Below, piece by piece: positions 48,121 to 61,366 of a stretch of DNA of 64,000 bases. A model generated the notes under the pieces. It searched no databases and had not been told where the DNA came from. It saw only the letters and a program-made list of their open reading frames with translations. Each line of letters begins with the position of its first letter. Positions within the stretch are counted from its first letter, which is position 1. The translations under genes and the position numbers were made by a program. The DNA is from Costus lasius (Eukaryota > Streptophyta > Magnoliopsida > Zingiberales > Costaceae): contig CM050449.1 in NCBI GenBank assembly GCA_027563935.2, positions 8,522,001-8,586,000 on the forward strand. Direction: 5' to 3'.

Positions 48121-48846
48121 TGCTACCGAGCGAGCAAGGACGATCGGTATAAGAGGCTCGTCAGATCTCCGCGGACGCTCACCGAGTTCTTGCCTTCTCC
48201 CGCTGCTGCTTCCTCTCGAATCCAGCCTTCATCGTTTAGGTCCATTGATCCGTATCTTCTTGACTTCAAGATTCACTAGATTGTTAGATCTTTTGTTTTG
48301 TTTGTTTGTTTTATGTGCGTTGAATCTGAAGCGTAGTTTTTCCTGTTGGAATTAATGAATGCTCTGTTGGTTCTTCTTAATTTGCGTTGTTCGTATAGGA
48401 AAATTCGGATTCTAGAGAGAGTTTGTAGCAATTAAAGATGGAATTTCTACGCTTCTTTTATATTTGGCAATTATTTTGAGATCTGCGTTTTCTGCAATGT
48501 TGGATTACTTTCCTTTTCCTTCACATGTTAGCTACGTTGGATTCTGCTTTGACTAACTTGCACGCGATCACGCTAGCATTCATGCGCACCAGATGTTTGG
48601 TAGAACTCCTAAGTGAAGTGTGTTTGGTTGGAAGTAGTTCCAAGAAAGATGAATCTCGGAACAAAATACTTACATTGCTTGATGAAATATTGAAGGAACT
48701 CTCTAACCCATTAGTTTGATTCATTGAGGTTGATTATTAGGTTAAATGCTTGCATCTTATGGGTTGACTTTGGATAGAGATTTGGGATTGTGTTTTAAGT
48801 TCTTTGTTTCCTCAATTTCAAGCTCGGTGTTTACAAATGCTGCAGG

Positions 48847-50580
48847 ATGGGAAGCACAGGGCATGAGTCAACCGCCTACGGTGCCTACACCTACGAGAAC
48901 TTGGAGAGGGAGCCGTACTGGCCGTCTGAGAAGCTACGGATCTGCATCACCGGCGCCGGCGGCTTCATCGCCTCGCACATCGCAAGGCGCCTGAAGAGCG
49001 AGGGCCACTACATCATCGCCTCCGACTGGAAGAAGAACGAGCACATGACCGAGGACATATTCTGCCATGAGTTTCACCTGGTGGACCTCAGGGTCATGGA
49101 CAACTGCCTCAAGGTCACAAGTGGGGCGGACCACGTCTTCAACCTCGCGGCCGACATGGGTGGGATGGGCTTCATCCAGTCCAACCACTCTGTCATCATG
49201 TACAATAACACCATGATCAGCTTCAACATGCTTGAAGCTGCAAGGATCAATGGCGTCAAAAGGTTTGTGGTCTTTTGATAGGCAACTTTGATCTCCATAC
49301 CCTGTCAATTGGATTGAAGTTGCATTGACTTTGTCCCATTATGATCGGTTATTAAAGTTGCATTGACTTTGTCCTTAGTCATCAGTTTACAATGAATGGC
49401 CCCAGTTATTTGATGATTGAATAACCCAGATCAATTTACTTATGGATTGAGCAAGCCAGTAAAATTTTCTGCCAACATTAATGGAAAATTTTCAACATGG
49501 TGGTCTGCAGGTTCTTTTATGCTTCCAGTGCTTGCATCTACCCTGAATTCAAGCAGTTGGAGACAAATGTGAGCTTGAAGGAGTCTGATGCCTGGCCTGC
49601 TGAGGTAAGTTTTGAACTAAATCACAAAGACTTTGGTCTTACAAACATAAATTAAGCTGAACTCGCATCATTAATTAAATTGGCCACCCACAGCCTCAAG
49701 ATGCTTATGGTTTGGAGAAGTTAGCAACTGAAGAGCTGTGCAAGCACTACAATAAGGACTTTGGCATTGAGTGCCGCATCGGCCGGTTTCACAACATTTA
49801 TGGCCCTTTTGGAACATGGAAAGGTAGTTCACGGTCCACCATCCCGTCCCCTTCACTGTAATCTTGATTTCTTACTAGAGTTCAAGTGTTCGACAACGTT
49901 TGATGCAGGTGGAAGGGAGAAGGCACCTGCAGCTTTCTGCAGAAAGGCTCTCACTTGCACAGATAGATTTGAGATGTGGGGTGATGGTTTGCAGACCCGA
50001 TCCTTCACATTCATTGACGAATGCGTCGAAGGTGTCTTAAGGTATGTTCAGACTTTGCTCCAACAAGTTTGGACTGTGTTATCCTGGTTCATGGCCTCCA
50101 ATCACGATCTTACGTCAACTGTTTGGTTATGGTGCAGACTGACTAAATCAGATTTCCGAGAGCCGGTGAACATTGGGAGTGATGAAATGGTGAGCATGAA
50201 TGAGATGGCTGAGATCATACTCAGCTTTGAGGACAGGAAAGTCCCCATTCACCACATTCCTGGCCCAGAGGGCGTTCGTGGTAGAAATTCTGATAACACT
50301 CTCATCAAGGAGAAGCTGGGATGGGCTCCAACTATGAAATTGAAGGTATTAACCAATTCAACGTCTATTTGAACAAGTAGGACTCAGAATGATCCATAAC
50401 GTTAATTGTCTTCTAATTCCACAGGATGGTCTGAGAATTACTTACTTTTGGATCAAGGATCAAATTGAGACGGAGAAAATTTCGGGACAAGACATATCTG
50501 TTTATGGATCATCCAAGGTTGTGGGAACTCAGGCTCCAGTTCAGCTCGGCTCACTTCGTGCAGCAGATGGAAAAGAATAA
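48847..50580 (+). CDS. GME: GDP-mannose 3,5-epimerase
   Basis: Six coding exons join in frame to 378 residues: 48847-49262, 49511-49604, 49694-49823, 49909-50041, 50138-50345, 50425-50580. GME converts GDP-D-mannose to GDP-L-galactose (and GDP-L-gulose) in the cytosol. This step commits sugar to ascorbate and supplies L-galactose for wall polysaccharides. It is an extended SDR enzyme. The NAD-binding GAGGFIA is at 36-42 and the catalytic YGLEK is Tyr175/Lys179. Cys147 (SSACIYPEF) and Lys218 (GGREKAPAAF) correspond to the known acid/base pair. DECVEGVLR, GSDEMVSMNEMAE and the C-terminal KVVGTQAPVQLGSLRAADGK are near-invariant in plants. Length is normal. A leader intron precedes the ATG; AATAAA overlaps the stop codon, and a more plausible signal lies near 50845. 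All catalytic residues are present. Confidence 0.97.
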
Positions 50581-52150
50581 AATGAGCAAAGTTGGATATT
50601 AATTACGACGGCCTATTGGAGAATTAATGTGTTCGTTTCTTTAGATATATAGTGGAGTTTGAAAACATTATTATCCTTATTATTATTATCGTAATTATCA
50701 TTACTATTGTTGTTGCCATCTGCGGCAAGTTTCATTATATACAAAATAGGTTTCTTTACAAGCATTCGGTTGCTGTTTAGGTTTGTCTTTAAATGTCGTA
50801 CTATTAGTCTCCCCATGACTCCTCTTTATTTTTATATGAGATAAAATAAAAGAATATATGAAAAATTGTAATCCTTTGAGCTTTGTTGATTCAGTATTGC
50901 TGTATTGGTACACTGCCTTGCTATTCAATCCTTGTATCTCTAGTAGCAAGTGATATTTTTAATGCATGGCAATTATAAATTCTGTGTATTCTGGTGCAAT
51001 TATTCTAAGCTTTTGCTTTTGCTTTTGAAAAGTACATTTGAATTGGATCATGAAACAATCTTGATATCGTTTTCCCTAGCTAGTGCCTCCATCTTAGTTT
51101 ATTGTTTTTTATCATGTCTCTGATTATTTCAAGGTTCTGAGGTTCTCTAACAAAGTACTATGGTCATTGTTGTTACTATTGTCGCTGAACACAAAATTGC
51201 TTTTACTTTGTTTTAAAAGTTAAATTTATCAAACATTCTTTAATTTGAAATTGCTAATGGAGATAATAAGCTTGATATTTCAGTAGCTATAATGCTTATC
51301 TACATTCTTTCATGAGTACTCTTTGTCAGTCTGTTTAAATGATTGGAAATTGCAGTTTATAAATAATCCAACTCTAATGTAATGTTGACATTATTCCTTA
51401 TTTTAAAATTACTAATTTGTGCAGCTATTATTATAAAAAAAATATTTATAAAATATAACTAACAAAACTGAGTCAAGTAAATACTCTCAACCTAGTAATC
51501 CACACATAGACACAAAGGGCCTTACATCAATACTTGTGAAATCTTGTATTTCCTAATTAAATATGTAACAATGTAAGTATATTTTACAGTGAAACAATAT
51601 TATTATGTAAGCCCAAGTGATTTATGAAACTAATAAACGTGTAATAAACTCGATAAATAATAATAATGATAATAATTCATAGATATATTTATATATTAAT
51701 TAAAAAAATCATGTACACATTTTTATTTTCCTATAGTTACATTTGATTTTTCCATCTAGATTCATTATATTTTTTATCGTTTTCATGAATTTCATCCAAC
51801 AAAACGTAACCTTAAATAAGATGAGGGTTCAATAAGGCGCTTATTTACATGCAATTTTATTTTACTCTCCCTATTTAATCTTGTTTTTTACAATTTTCTC
51901 CTACACATTGTTGTAATTTGCTTGAAGAGTGTAAAGGGGAAAACGCCAATCACATTTCATTAATTTATTTTGATTTAAACAAAATTATAAAAAAAATTTA
52001 AGTTGTCTTTTTCTTGAATATATTTATAGAACGTTATATTTTAATTACAATTCGAATGGAGGGAATATTCTTGAATACCCAATTAGTTGTGACGCAAACT
52101 GATTTTTTTAAAGAACAAAAAAAGAATGCAAACAAAAGGCAAGTAAAAAA
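50581..52150. other. Spacer between GME and the pyruvate kinase gene
   Basis: AT-rich, with no gene recognised. The first 300 bp should be the GME 3' UTR. Possible promoter elements for the next gene were not clear. Confidence 0.5.
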
Positions 52151-52331
52151 AATCACATGCTGTTTGTGAATTGTGATGAACTTGCTTCGTTATCTCCGCC
52201 TAAACCCCGTGCCAATTCCCATTCTCATCGTTTAAGCCACCTTTGTTCGGCCTCCTCGTTTCCATCTCCATCGCCTCCGATCCGGAGCCCGGCACGCGCC
52301 GCCCTCCCTTCTTCTCCAATTCTAGTTAACA

Positions 52332-55300
52332 ATGGCTCAGAGCGTCTATCTTCTCTCTTCGCCGATTCCATCCCGCTCCATCTCCAAGCTCCCCTTACCC
52401 TCCTCTCCAGCCTCCATCGCCTTTCTCCCCCGCCGCCGCCTCATCCCTCCCTCCGCTCCCCAATTCCGCCCCAGCCGTCTCCACGCCTGCCGAGCCTCCG
52501 CCACCCCGCAATCGCCGCCGGATCTTGGCCTCCTCGCCTCGGCGAACGGCGCCAGTAACCTCGCCGCCACGGCGATTGATGTGGACGCGGTGACGGAGAC
52601 GGAGCTGAAGGAGAACGGCTTCCGGAGCACGAGACGGACGAAACTGATCTGTACGATTGGCCCGGCCACCTGCTCGGCCGAGCAGCTCGAGGCGCTCGCC
52701 ATCGGCGGGATGAACGTGGCGAGGTTGAACATGTGCCATGGCACGCACGAGTGGCACCGGAAGGTGATCCACCAGGTCCGGCAGCTTAATGAGGAGAAAG
52801 GGTTCGCCGTCGCTGTGATGATGGATACTGAGGGCAGTGAGATTCACATGGGTGATCTTGGCGGCGCTGCCTCAGCTAAGGCCGAGGTAAATTTCCTTGA
52901 TACCATCACCCGTACTTTCCAACTTTGCTTATCAATTCATCTGGGTGATGCTACTGTCCCTTTGGGTAATACAAGACAACATAACAGTTTTGCCTTTAAT
53001 AATTGAACCATAAAATGTTAATTAGCTTTGTTTTTGCAAATTACATGAACATTAATTGGCGATTTTCCCATAATAGATACGGCTGCAGGGTAATCTCCAA
53101 TTTATGCCTCGTATGTTGAAAGTTTGTGAAACTCACTCTTTCTTTAAATTCCAATTTACTTTTGCAAAATATTTCCATAAAACATTTTACAATGCTCGAA
53201 ACTGTACCAAAATTATTCAAAATGATAGGAAATCTTTTTTAGTCTATCCATTGTAGCATGAAATTTGATCACTATTTTGCCTTATTTTAGTATATTCCAA
53301 GGTGGTTCTGAAAACATCTAGACATTTTAAAATTGCTATTTCTGGGTCTTTTCCCCTGCTAGCCATGTTTTGTATTTTGATATATTGATGTAGAATGTTT
53401 ACTTAAACATCTTGGTCCATGCCATAATAAGATAATACAAAACAACAAATAGATCACAAAATTTGCATCCCATATTATTAGGAATAATTTGTCGACCAGC
53501 TCCATTTGGATGTAACTTTAGTTGCCCAAGATATTTTTGTAGAACTTCATGAATTACATTAAAATAAGATAGAGTAAATACCAAATGTAATAAGTGTACA
53601 CTATTATCACTAAGAATTATTATAATTCATTTTGGTATATTTATTTTTCATCCCACATACAACTTGAACTTGTGGCTGCTTATGATTTCCATGATAGGTA
53701 AGCCATTTCAATCTGTTATCCACTTTGCAAGTCATTTACAAATCACTGTAGAATTATAGATTAAAATCTAATCAAATCGACAATATTCTTGTTTTATTTA
53801 GTTTATGCAGAGCATATGATAGTTTGAGAATAACTCTAGAAACCCACACTAGTTTTTTTACATAATGTCGAAATGCCTCACATTTTTTGACTTAAATGCC
53901 TTACAGTATTTTAGGAGTTTTTTATAACTTCCCTGGATTATCACATTGGCCATTTTGATATGCTTTTTCATGCACTATATTTTACTGGTGCTTACTTGTT
54001 CAATTTATCATGTTCTAATTAGATAAATTAGCTAGTTGAGATATATAACTTAAATTATGTACAAATAGATTGACATCTCTTATATCTCGTCAATTTTTTA
54101 TCTTTGCAAAAGTAAAAAAATGCATATATGACATATTGGTGCTGAATAGAAAGCTATTAAATTGATGCTAATGTAGCAAAATTAGTTGTGTGTCCTAATG
54201 TAAAACAACCAATTTTTTCAACGGTAAAGACGTGATTTTTGAAAATACATGGTCGTTTTGAAAACTCTGAGAAATGTTTAGGTTATAATTTGGTAAGTAT
54301 ATTTTGAGCGACTATAATAAAAGCTTGTTCAATAGATAGTTTTAAGACACGCCAAAATTCTTTTTTTAAAAATCTCAAAAAATGCAAAAACTAATATCAG
54401 ATAGAAAATGGAAAACTTAAAATAAAAAAAAATGATGAATCAAAAACACACCAAACATGAAAATGCAGTGTCATATTTATAATTGTGCTAAACGTCTCAC
54501 TTATAAATCCCTTCTCTCATCTATGAGAACTATTTTTTATGTAGACATAAAGCAAACTTTTTTATAAAACAAAAATGAAAACTAAAAACTAAAAATAAAT
54601 TTTAGTTTTTAGATATTTTGTTTTACTGAAAACTGAAAATTGCAAAATGAGAGTCTTATTCAAACGCACCCTTAGATTTTTAATATTTTTCCAAATGGTG
54701 TGATCTCATGCTGTTTTATATGATTCAAAGATGTCGCTTGGTTTTCTTTCTTTGTAAATTTTCGTAGAGCTATAGTTTATTCTGCATTCAAGGATGTCTA
54801 GAATACAAATGTGATGCAATGCTTTGTGCAGGAGGGTGAATTTTGGACATTTACTGTAAGAGCTTTTAATTCACTTCTGCCTGAAAGAACGATCCATGTG
54901 AATTATGATGGCTTTGCTGAAGGTCTGAGTACCCTATCTTTAAATTGAAGTGTGAATAAAATTTCTATTCCCAGTCGAACAAACTTGTCCTGATCTTACT
55001 TTTGAAATCATTTTGGCACACTGCAGATGTCAAAGTAGGTGATGAACTTCTTGTGGATGGTGGAATGGTTAGGTTTGAGGTGATTGAGAAGATTGGCCCA
55101 GATGTGAAGTGTTGTTGCACTGATCCTGGATTGCTCTTGCCACGTGCTAATCTTACTTTTTGGCGTGATGGTAGATTAGTTCGGGAGCGTAATGCCATGC
55201 TTCCTACGATTTCTTCCAAGGTTTGTTTAATCTGTCTATTAGCTTTAAAGAGTGTGAATAGTTCCTTCAGAAATTATAATTGTTCAAATAAAAAAAGTTC

Positions 55301-58300
55301 TATTTGTTACCAAGTGTCTTCTTATAGTGACAATATTCGGTATTTAGTCACATTACAAGCTTTGTTATAGCTCATGGTTGAGTACATATTAGGTTGTGGA
55401 TTCAATTGGATCATTATTCTTTTTCTATTGTGTTTTGGATGAAATATGTTTACTGAATCATTGTTCATCATTTATGATTGCTTGCTTTGCCAACTAGAAC
55501 CAATGACTCTAGTGATTCTATTATGATGCTTGGAATCTTTTGATCACTAAACAATATTTTTTTACTCCGACCAAAAATATCAGCTAATTGGTCCATGTAT
55601 TGTAACCTTAATCTAGTGCTCAACAGCAATCTGTGCAGCAGCTAATCATTTCTCTTCGTCTTTAAAAGATAATTTAACGCATGTTGTTTCACTACTTTTC
55701 CATTTCGACACAAACACTATGAGGCACATAGCTTAAATCTGATGTGTTTTATTCTCTGCACATTGCTTAAATATGATGTGTTTTATTCTCTGCATGCATA
55801 AATTTTCTTGTTGATACTTGATGTTATTTTATGCTGTACCTTATGCTAGCATTCTTTAGTTGGATGAACCCAAAATGACCTTAACTAAGATCTAAACAAC
55901 CTCAAATAGCTTATCTATAAAAATGTTTTACTAACATTTGCCAAGATTGTCTTTAACTTCTCCTGTGCGTGGATACGAAGCTTTTCAAATGAGAATTGTT
56001 AGCCTTAGGGGCTTCCTAGCATGAATGTCAAGCAATCTGTTCTGAAGTCTTTTACATAGGCAATGGAAGAATAAAAAAATTAAGGTTTTGTACTGAAGAA
56101 TTTGGTGATTAGCTAAAAGATGCTGATGTTTTTTCTGCATTTTTTTCACCTAATCTTTATTTTCCAGGATTGGCTTGACATAGACTTCGGTATTTCTGAA
56201 GGTGTGGATTTCATTGCTGTATCATTTGTTAAATCTGCAGAAGTCATTAATCATTTGAAAAGCTACATAGCTGCAAGATGCCGTGATAGGTAAAAAAAAA
56301 AGTCTTTTTTTATAGTCATATGGCACTTTTTCTTCATACAAATGAAGCCAATATTTACAAGTTAGTACAGTTGAGTATCCTGTCTCATGCAGTGCAGTCA
56401 CTGCATACTTTCACATGTTTAGACAATTTTATAATGTGATCTCTGTTATTCATGTGTACCTATAATACTTCTAATCTGATGATAGCTTGTAATAATTGTA
56501 TTGTCATGCTAAGTGAACATTGTATGTGCTGCATCGTTCAGGATTATTTCTGAAAAAAATACTCTGAATAACTAGAACAACTAGAATTAGATGCATAGAT
56601 CAAAGTAAAAGACAAAGGATAGCTTATATGGAAGAGGGGTTAGCTATGATTTGACGTTATCGCACATTAACTTACCTCTGAACTTATTTTAAATTAGGCT
56701 GTGTCGCTTGTCGGACTTGCTTTGTCACTTATTTAGTTGAATATCTGAAATACCATGCAAGTTCATTTGTTTACTTTTATTGGGTCGCAGAGTCTGAGTA
56801 ATCACTTGGTGCTTCTGTTGGACTTCTATATATCATGCCTTTCAGATTTGCTTGCCATTCAATATCAGATATTGGAGTTTGAGGATTCTTGTGTAGTTCA
56901 AGATTCTCCTGTATTATTATAACAAATCCATAGTTGTGCCTCTCTTTAATACCAACGTTATATTTTACAGAGATATTGCAGTTATTGCAAAGATTGAGAG
57001 TATCGATTCTTTGAAAAACCTGGAAGATATCATCCGTGCATCAGATGGAGCAATGGTTGCCAGAGGTGATTTGGGTGCTCAAATACCGCTTGAGGAGGTG
57101 CCTTCGGCTCAACAAAAGATTGTCAAAGTTTGCAGGCAGCTAAACAAGCCAGTAATTGTGGCTTCTCAACTTCTTGAGTCTATGATCGAGTACCCTACAC
57201 CAACCAGAGCTGAAGTTGCTGATGTTTCTGAAGCAGTTAGGCAGAGAGCAGATGCTCTAATGCTTTCTGGAGAGTCAGCTATGGGCCAGTATCCAGACAA
57301 GGCTCTTAGTGTGCTTAGAAGTGTAAGCCTGCGGATTGAAAGGTGGTGGAGGGAGGAGAAGCGCTATGAGGGAATGGAACTCCCTAATATTGCATCTTCT
57401 TTGTCTGATAAAATATCAGAGGAAATCTGTAATTCTGCCGCCAAAATGGGTAAGTCTGACCATGTTTATAATAATGCCTATATTGCTTACATTTTAGTGA
57501 AGATCTACTTCTGATTAATACATGGCACTATAGTTTGGCACCGTTGATGGAAATTTCTCCTAGTAACTTATTATGTGTTTTAGTTCACAAGAAATTAGTT
57601 TATAGTTCTTTGTGCTTTTCTGGGTAAAAGTTGTGTTCATCTCCTACAATTAGAGAGAACATGCTATTCATTTTAGCTAGCTTGTCCTTGTGAAGTTATT
57701 TGCTTTAGTCCAAATTCATTAACTATAAGTGCCATGAAAGCTATTTTCGCATGGATTGAGTCCTCAACTTGGGTTCTTGGAACCATAGCACGGTTAAGGC
57801 GCTGTTAACAATTTCTTCTCTACTAATCACATTTCGATTTAAGTGATGTTATGATCTCTTTCTTTCAATTTGTCAAATTCACTGAGATCTTTGGACTTTG
57901 AGGATCTAGCTAGATGTTATTTTCTAACATTAGTTAATAATTTTCAAAATATTTAGTTTATATAAGCTTCTGTTAGAACTTTTACCTTTACACCTTTGTC
58001 AATCCCTATTGGGATTTCTTTTTAAACTTTAGCACTTTTTGCCATATATTGTGAAATTTCTGTATTACATTAAACAAACATTTAGTTTCTCACTGTGATT
58101 TATTGTCTTTTGATGTGGTTTGAGGCACATATTGCATCGGATGAGTGCTATCCATGGCAACCTTGCTTTTCCTGATATCTTTGTTTTATTTGTAGAAAGT
58201 CGTTCTGTTTTAATAAGCATTGGCAAGTGCCGTCCATCTTTGCAAATACTTAATACCTTTATGTTTTGTGCTTCCTTTAACAAGCCATTGAAATGGTTTT

Positions 58301-58673
58301 TGTGTATAACCTAGTATTGTACATTTGTTCAAATTCTAAGCTTCTCTTTGCTGTTTAATTACGCTTCACAGCTAACAACTTGGGAGTAGATGCAGTCTTC
58401 GTCTTCACAAAGACAGGTCACATGGCTTCGCTCCTCTCTCGATGTCGCCCTGATTGTCCAATCTTTGCATTCACATCCTCAACATCTGTGAGGCGACGCT
58501 TGAACCTTCAATGGGGCCTTATACCCTTCCGTCTTAGTTTCTCTGACGACATGGAGAGCAACCTCAATCGCACCTTTTCTTTGCTAAAGGCCAGAGGAAT
58601 GATCCAGTCGGGGGACCTTGTCATCGCACTTTCTGACATGTTACAATCTATTCAGGTGATGAATGTACCATGA
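52332..58673 (+). CDS. PKP1: Plastidial pyruvate kinase, alpha-type subunit (PKP1-like)
   Basis: Six exons join in frame to 580 residues: 52332-52886, 54832-54922, 55027-55220, 56168-56289, 56971-57449, 58372-58673. It converts phosphoenolpyruvate plus ADP to pyruvate plus ATP in plastids, feeding acetyl-CoA for fatty-acid synthesis. The alpha subunit works in a complex with beta subunits. The first 60-75 residues, rich in Ser/Pro/Arg with few acids, fit a transit peptide. ICTIGPATC (107) and [11 protein letters not shown] (128) open the barrel. [16 protein letters not shown] (163) has the Glu and Ser typical of the alpha type where most kinases have [16 protein letters not shown] holds catalytic Lys328 and [13 protein letters not shown] follows (348). 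The C-terminal [10 protein letters not shown] is alpha-type. The ATG context is AACAATGGC. Intron 1 (1.9 kb) is the longest. Nothing is broken. Confidence 0.95.
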
Positions 58674-59469
58674 AAAAGCTCCTGTTGTGGTATGCCTTGT
58701 CCAGTCCTGATGAGTTGGTAGCTTGCGAAGGGGTTTGGATGCTTTATTCGATCTTATATTCTGATAACTGTTAGTGATTGCCCAAATTGTTGTCACGTTC
58801 GAACCATCCAATGTTCACGTCGCTTTGATAATGAATCCTTGGTTTGAAAATTCAAATTATATTTAAATTGTTGTAATATTTATTAATTTTGTAAGATTTT
58901 ATAGTTATGCTGCAAACGCTTTCGAGGTTCAAATTGTATATTTAGCATTGCTTTTACCAGCTGAACAGCTTTGGCATCTGAAATAAATGTAGTGCCTCGC
59001 AATCTGCAACGATTTAGCATACCATTAATCTATCAAGAAACATTGGTTAATGCATTTGTGCCTGGTATGTAATAGAGGCTTCTCATGAAAAAATTTTCTA
59101 GTCATGTCTGGTGGGCAACATTGCTCCTGTCTCTTTAAAAATACAAATATGAAAGCAAAAGTCATAAATGGTGCTGTAAGATTCACGTATCTTACCTTAA
59201 CGAACGGATGAACGGTAGGGATGTTACCCAAGCAAGGTCCTAGGAAAGTTTTTTTGGGTTCTCATTGCGTTCGTCCTATGTCGTGCCTCGGCAGTGATAA
59301 AACGATTCCTCCAGGGCCGCCAGTCGAAAAGCATAAATTGGCAACATTACTTCGAAAACTGGATATCAATGGTATGCTGGGCTGTTATGCTGTTGTTTTA
59401 TTTGAGAAAGAAAATTCTTTGGGTGTTGATATGCATTTATATAATATAAGAGCATGACACTGCCATTAG
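58674..59469. other. 3' flank of the pyruvate kinase gene
   Basis: Contains the likely 3' UTR, then AT-rich spacer up to the target site of the next element. A 78-residue plus-strand frame at 59221-59457 is not recognised and lacks support. Confidence 0.5.
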
Positions 59470-60881
59470 CGTCAGGCCCAGAATTCTTCGATTCAGCCAG
59501 GACAATTTGGGCTGGGCTGTAGCCCAAGCCCAAGCTCAAGCTCACAACACGCAGGCGAAACCAGCCCGCGGAATCAAATACTTCGGTCAACATGTGGCGT
59601 TGACCCGAAGCCTTTGTCTTCAGCGAGCCGCGCGAACGTGCCGCGAACTTTGGTGGCGGACGAGTGCAGCCCACAGAAAGAAGCGGACACGGGCGACTGC
59701 TTCGATGACACCGAAGAGATCGGACGGAGTCTTCAGAGGAAGACTCGGACGCGCGAGGAGATTTCGGCGGACGACGTCTCTTTCGCGACATCAGCGGAGC
59801 TTCGACGGCTTCTGCGACGTGGGCGGGATCTTCGGACGAGCTTGACGACGGCGGTCGCGAGCGAAGCAAAAGAAGCGGGTCGCCTTCCCGATTTGGAAGG
59901 GTAGACGCGGCTTCGACGAGGTCGTAGCGGACGCGCAACAGCTTTCCTTCGATAAAAGGAGCGCAGAGGCGACACAAGAGGAGGCAGGCAGCGCTGGGGA
60001 GCGACTCCACCGGCGACCGTCGCCCCTTCCAGAGCAGAGGCTCTGATGCCGCCAGAAGGCGAGGGTTCCGGCGCTGGGGCGTTGACGAGCGAGAGATTGA
60101 GCGTTGAGCGCTTGTAACCGGCGGCAGGTGTGCTGTCGGCGAGAGGATCTTGTGGGAGAGGGGCGGGCGACGGGGGTCGTCGACAGCGTGAGAACTTGAG
60201 AGGTTTTGTGGATTGATTCTCAGAATGAATGAAGTTCTTCCTCTTCCTGTATTTCCCTATTCCGCAGGGTTACTGTGTCTCCGACGATGCGATAGGCTAC
60301 GGGCGGCTGCCAGGACATCGACGAGAGGCTGGGACGAGGCGCAGGCGGCACGACGTCCTCTCCTTGCCAAGGCCGACGAAGAGCACGACGGCGGACGAAA
60401 CGCAGGTAGCGTTCGTTAGCCGCTGCGTGTGGCTTGAGGAGGAAGAAGCTTGTTCGAACGCGTCAGGCGTTCGAAACGAGGAATGGCTGACATGGCAAGG
60501 AAGTCAACCGAATGGCGCAGTCAACGGAAATCAGAGTTTGATTAGCGACTGACGTCAGGTAACGCAGGCGGGGCGATTTCGACGAACAACGCTGTGGAAA
60601 TTCGATTTGACGGTTGACTGGTCACGAGACGATTTCGAATCGAGGGCTGACGTCGACGTGACGTCAGCGAAGATGGATATTCAATCGGCAGTGGCAGCAA
60701 TTTTGACTAGTGGGTCAAAATTGATTTGGAGGTATTTTGAATTAGGGTTTTCTAGACTTCTCTGATTTGGGGAAAGAAATTGGCCGGAAACGCTAGAGCG
60801 TTCGCGCTCCGGTGTTCCGTCGGACGACCCTAAGACAGTGGATAAGCGCTGTTTTTAGGCCGATCCGACCGGGGCGTGACA
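59470..60881 (+). repeat. 5' LTR, 1,412 bp
   Basis: Starts CGTCAGGCCCAGAATTC and ends CCGACCGGGGCGTGACA. It is GC-rich in the centre and ends with GGTGTTCCGTCGGACGACCC and GTGGATAAGCGC, the signature shared with the solo LTR at 36215. Confidence 0.88.
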
Positions 60882-61366
60882 ACAGGTATCAGAGCAGGTT
60901 TTGACCGAGCATGGAGATGCGAGGTCCAGCTGAGTTCAGCAGAGATGATGCAGCGAGATTGTTGTGGGCCCATGACCCACAGGTCCGAGATTATCCTTGA
61001 CAAAGTTTGGTGATGCAGGTTGCTGTAAGTATGATGATCCAATGCGCTAGACCGTGAACTGAACGAACGCAGGTCGAGCGGAGTATCTAGAGAGATACGT
61101 CACAGAGGTGACCCTGCTCATATTGAGTTGGGCGGAGCACTATGGCGGGAGATGGCTGGGACACAGGAGGTCAGGTAGAGTACCAGAGGGTGCGATAGTA
61201 TGCGGCCTAGTTGTGTCAAGTCAAGGGCGTGCCAATTCCATGCAACGTGGTTCAGCAACGTTCATCATCGGACTGGAGACAGAGATGGAGGACAGGAATA
61301 TTGGAGAGCCAGTGTTCAACGCGTATCGAATATCGAGGGCGATGTTTAAATCAGGTGGGGGAGAAT

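Noticed and set aside
48521..48724. Opposed 64-67 residue frames upstream of GME
   Set aside because: They lie in the inferred leader intron and are open on both strands; no family and no splice-consistent role.
48934..49308. 124-residue minus frame opposite GME exon 1
   Set aside because: Antisense shadow of the conserved epimerase exon.
52346..52847. Minus frames of 132 and 150 residues opposite pyruvate kinase exon 1
   Set aside because: Antisense of a GC-rich coding exon; the plus strand carries clear pyruvate kinase motifs.
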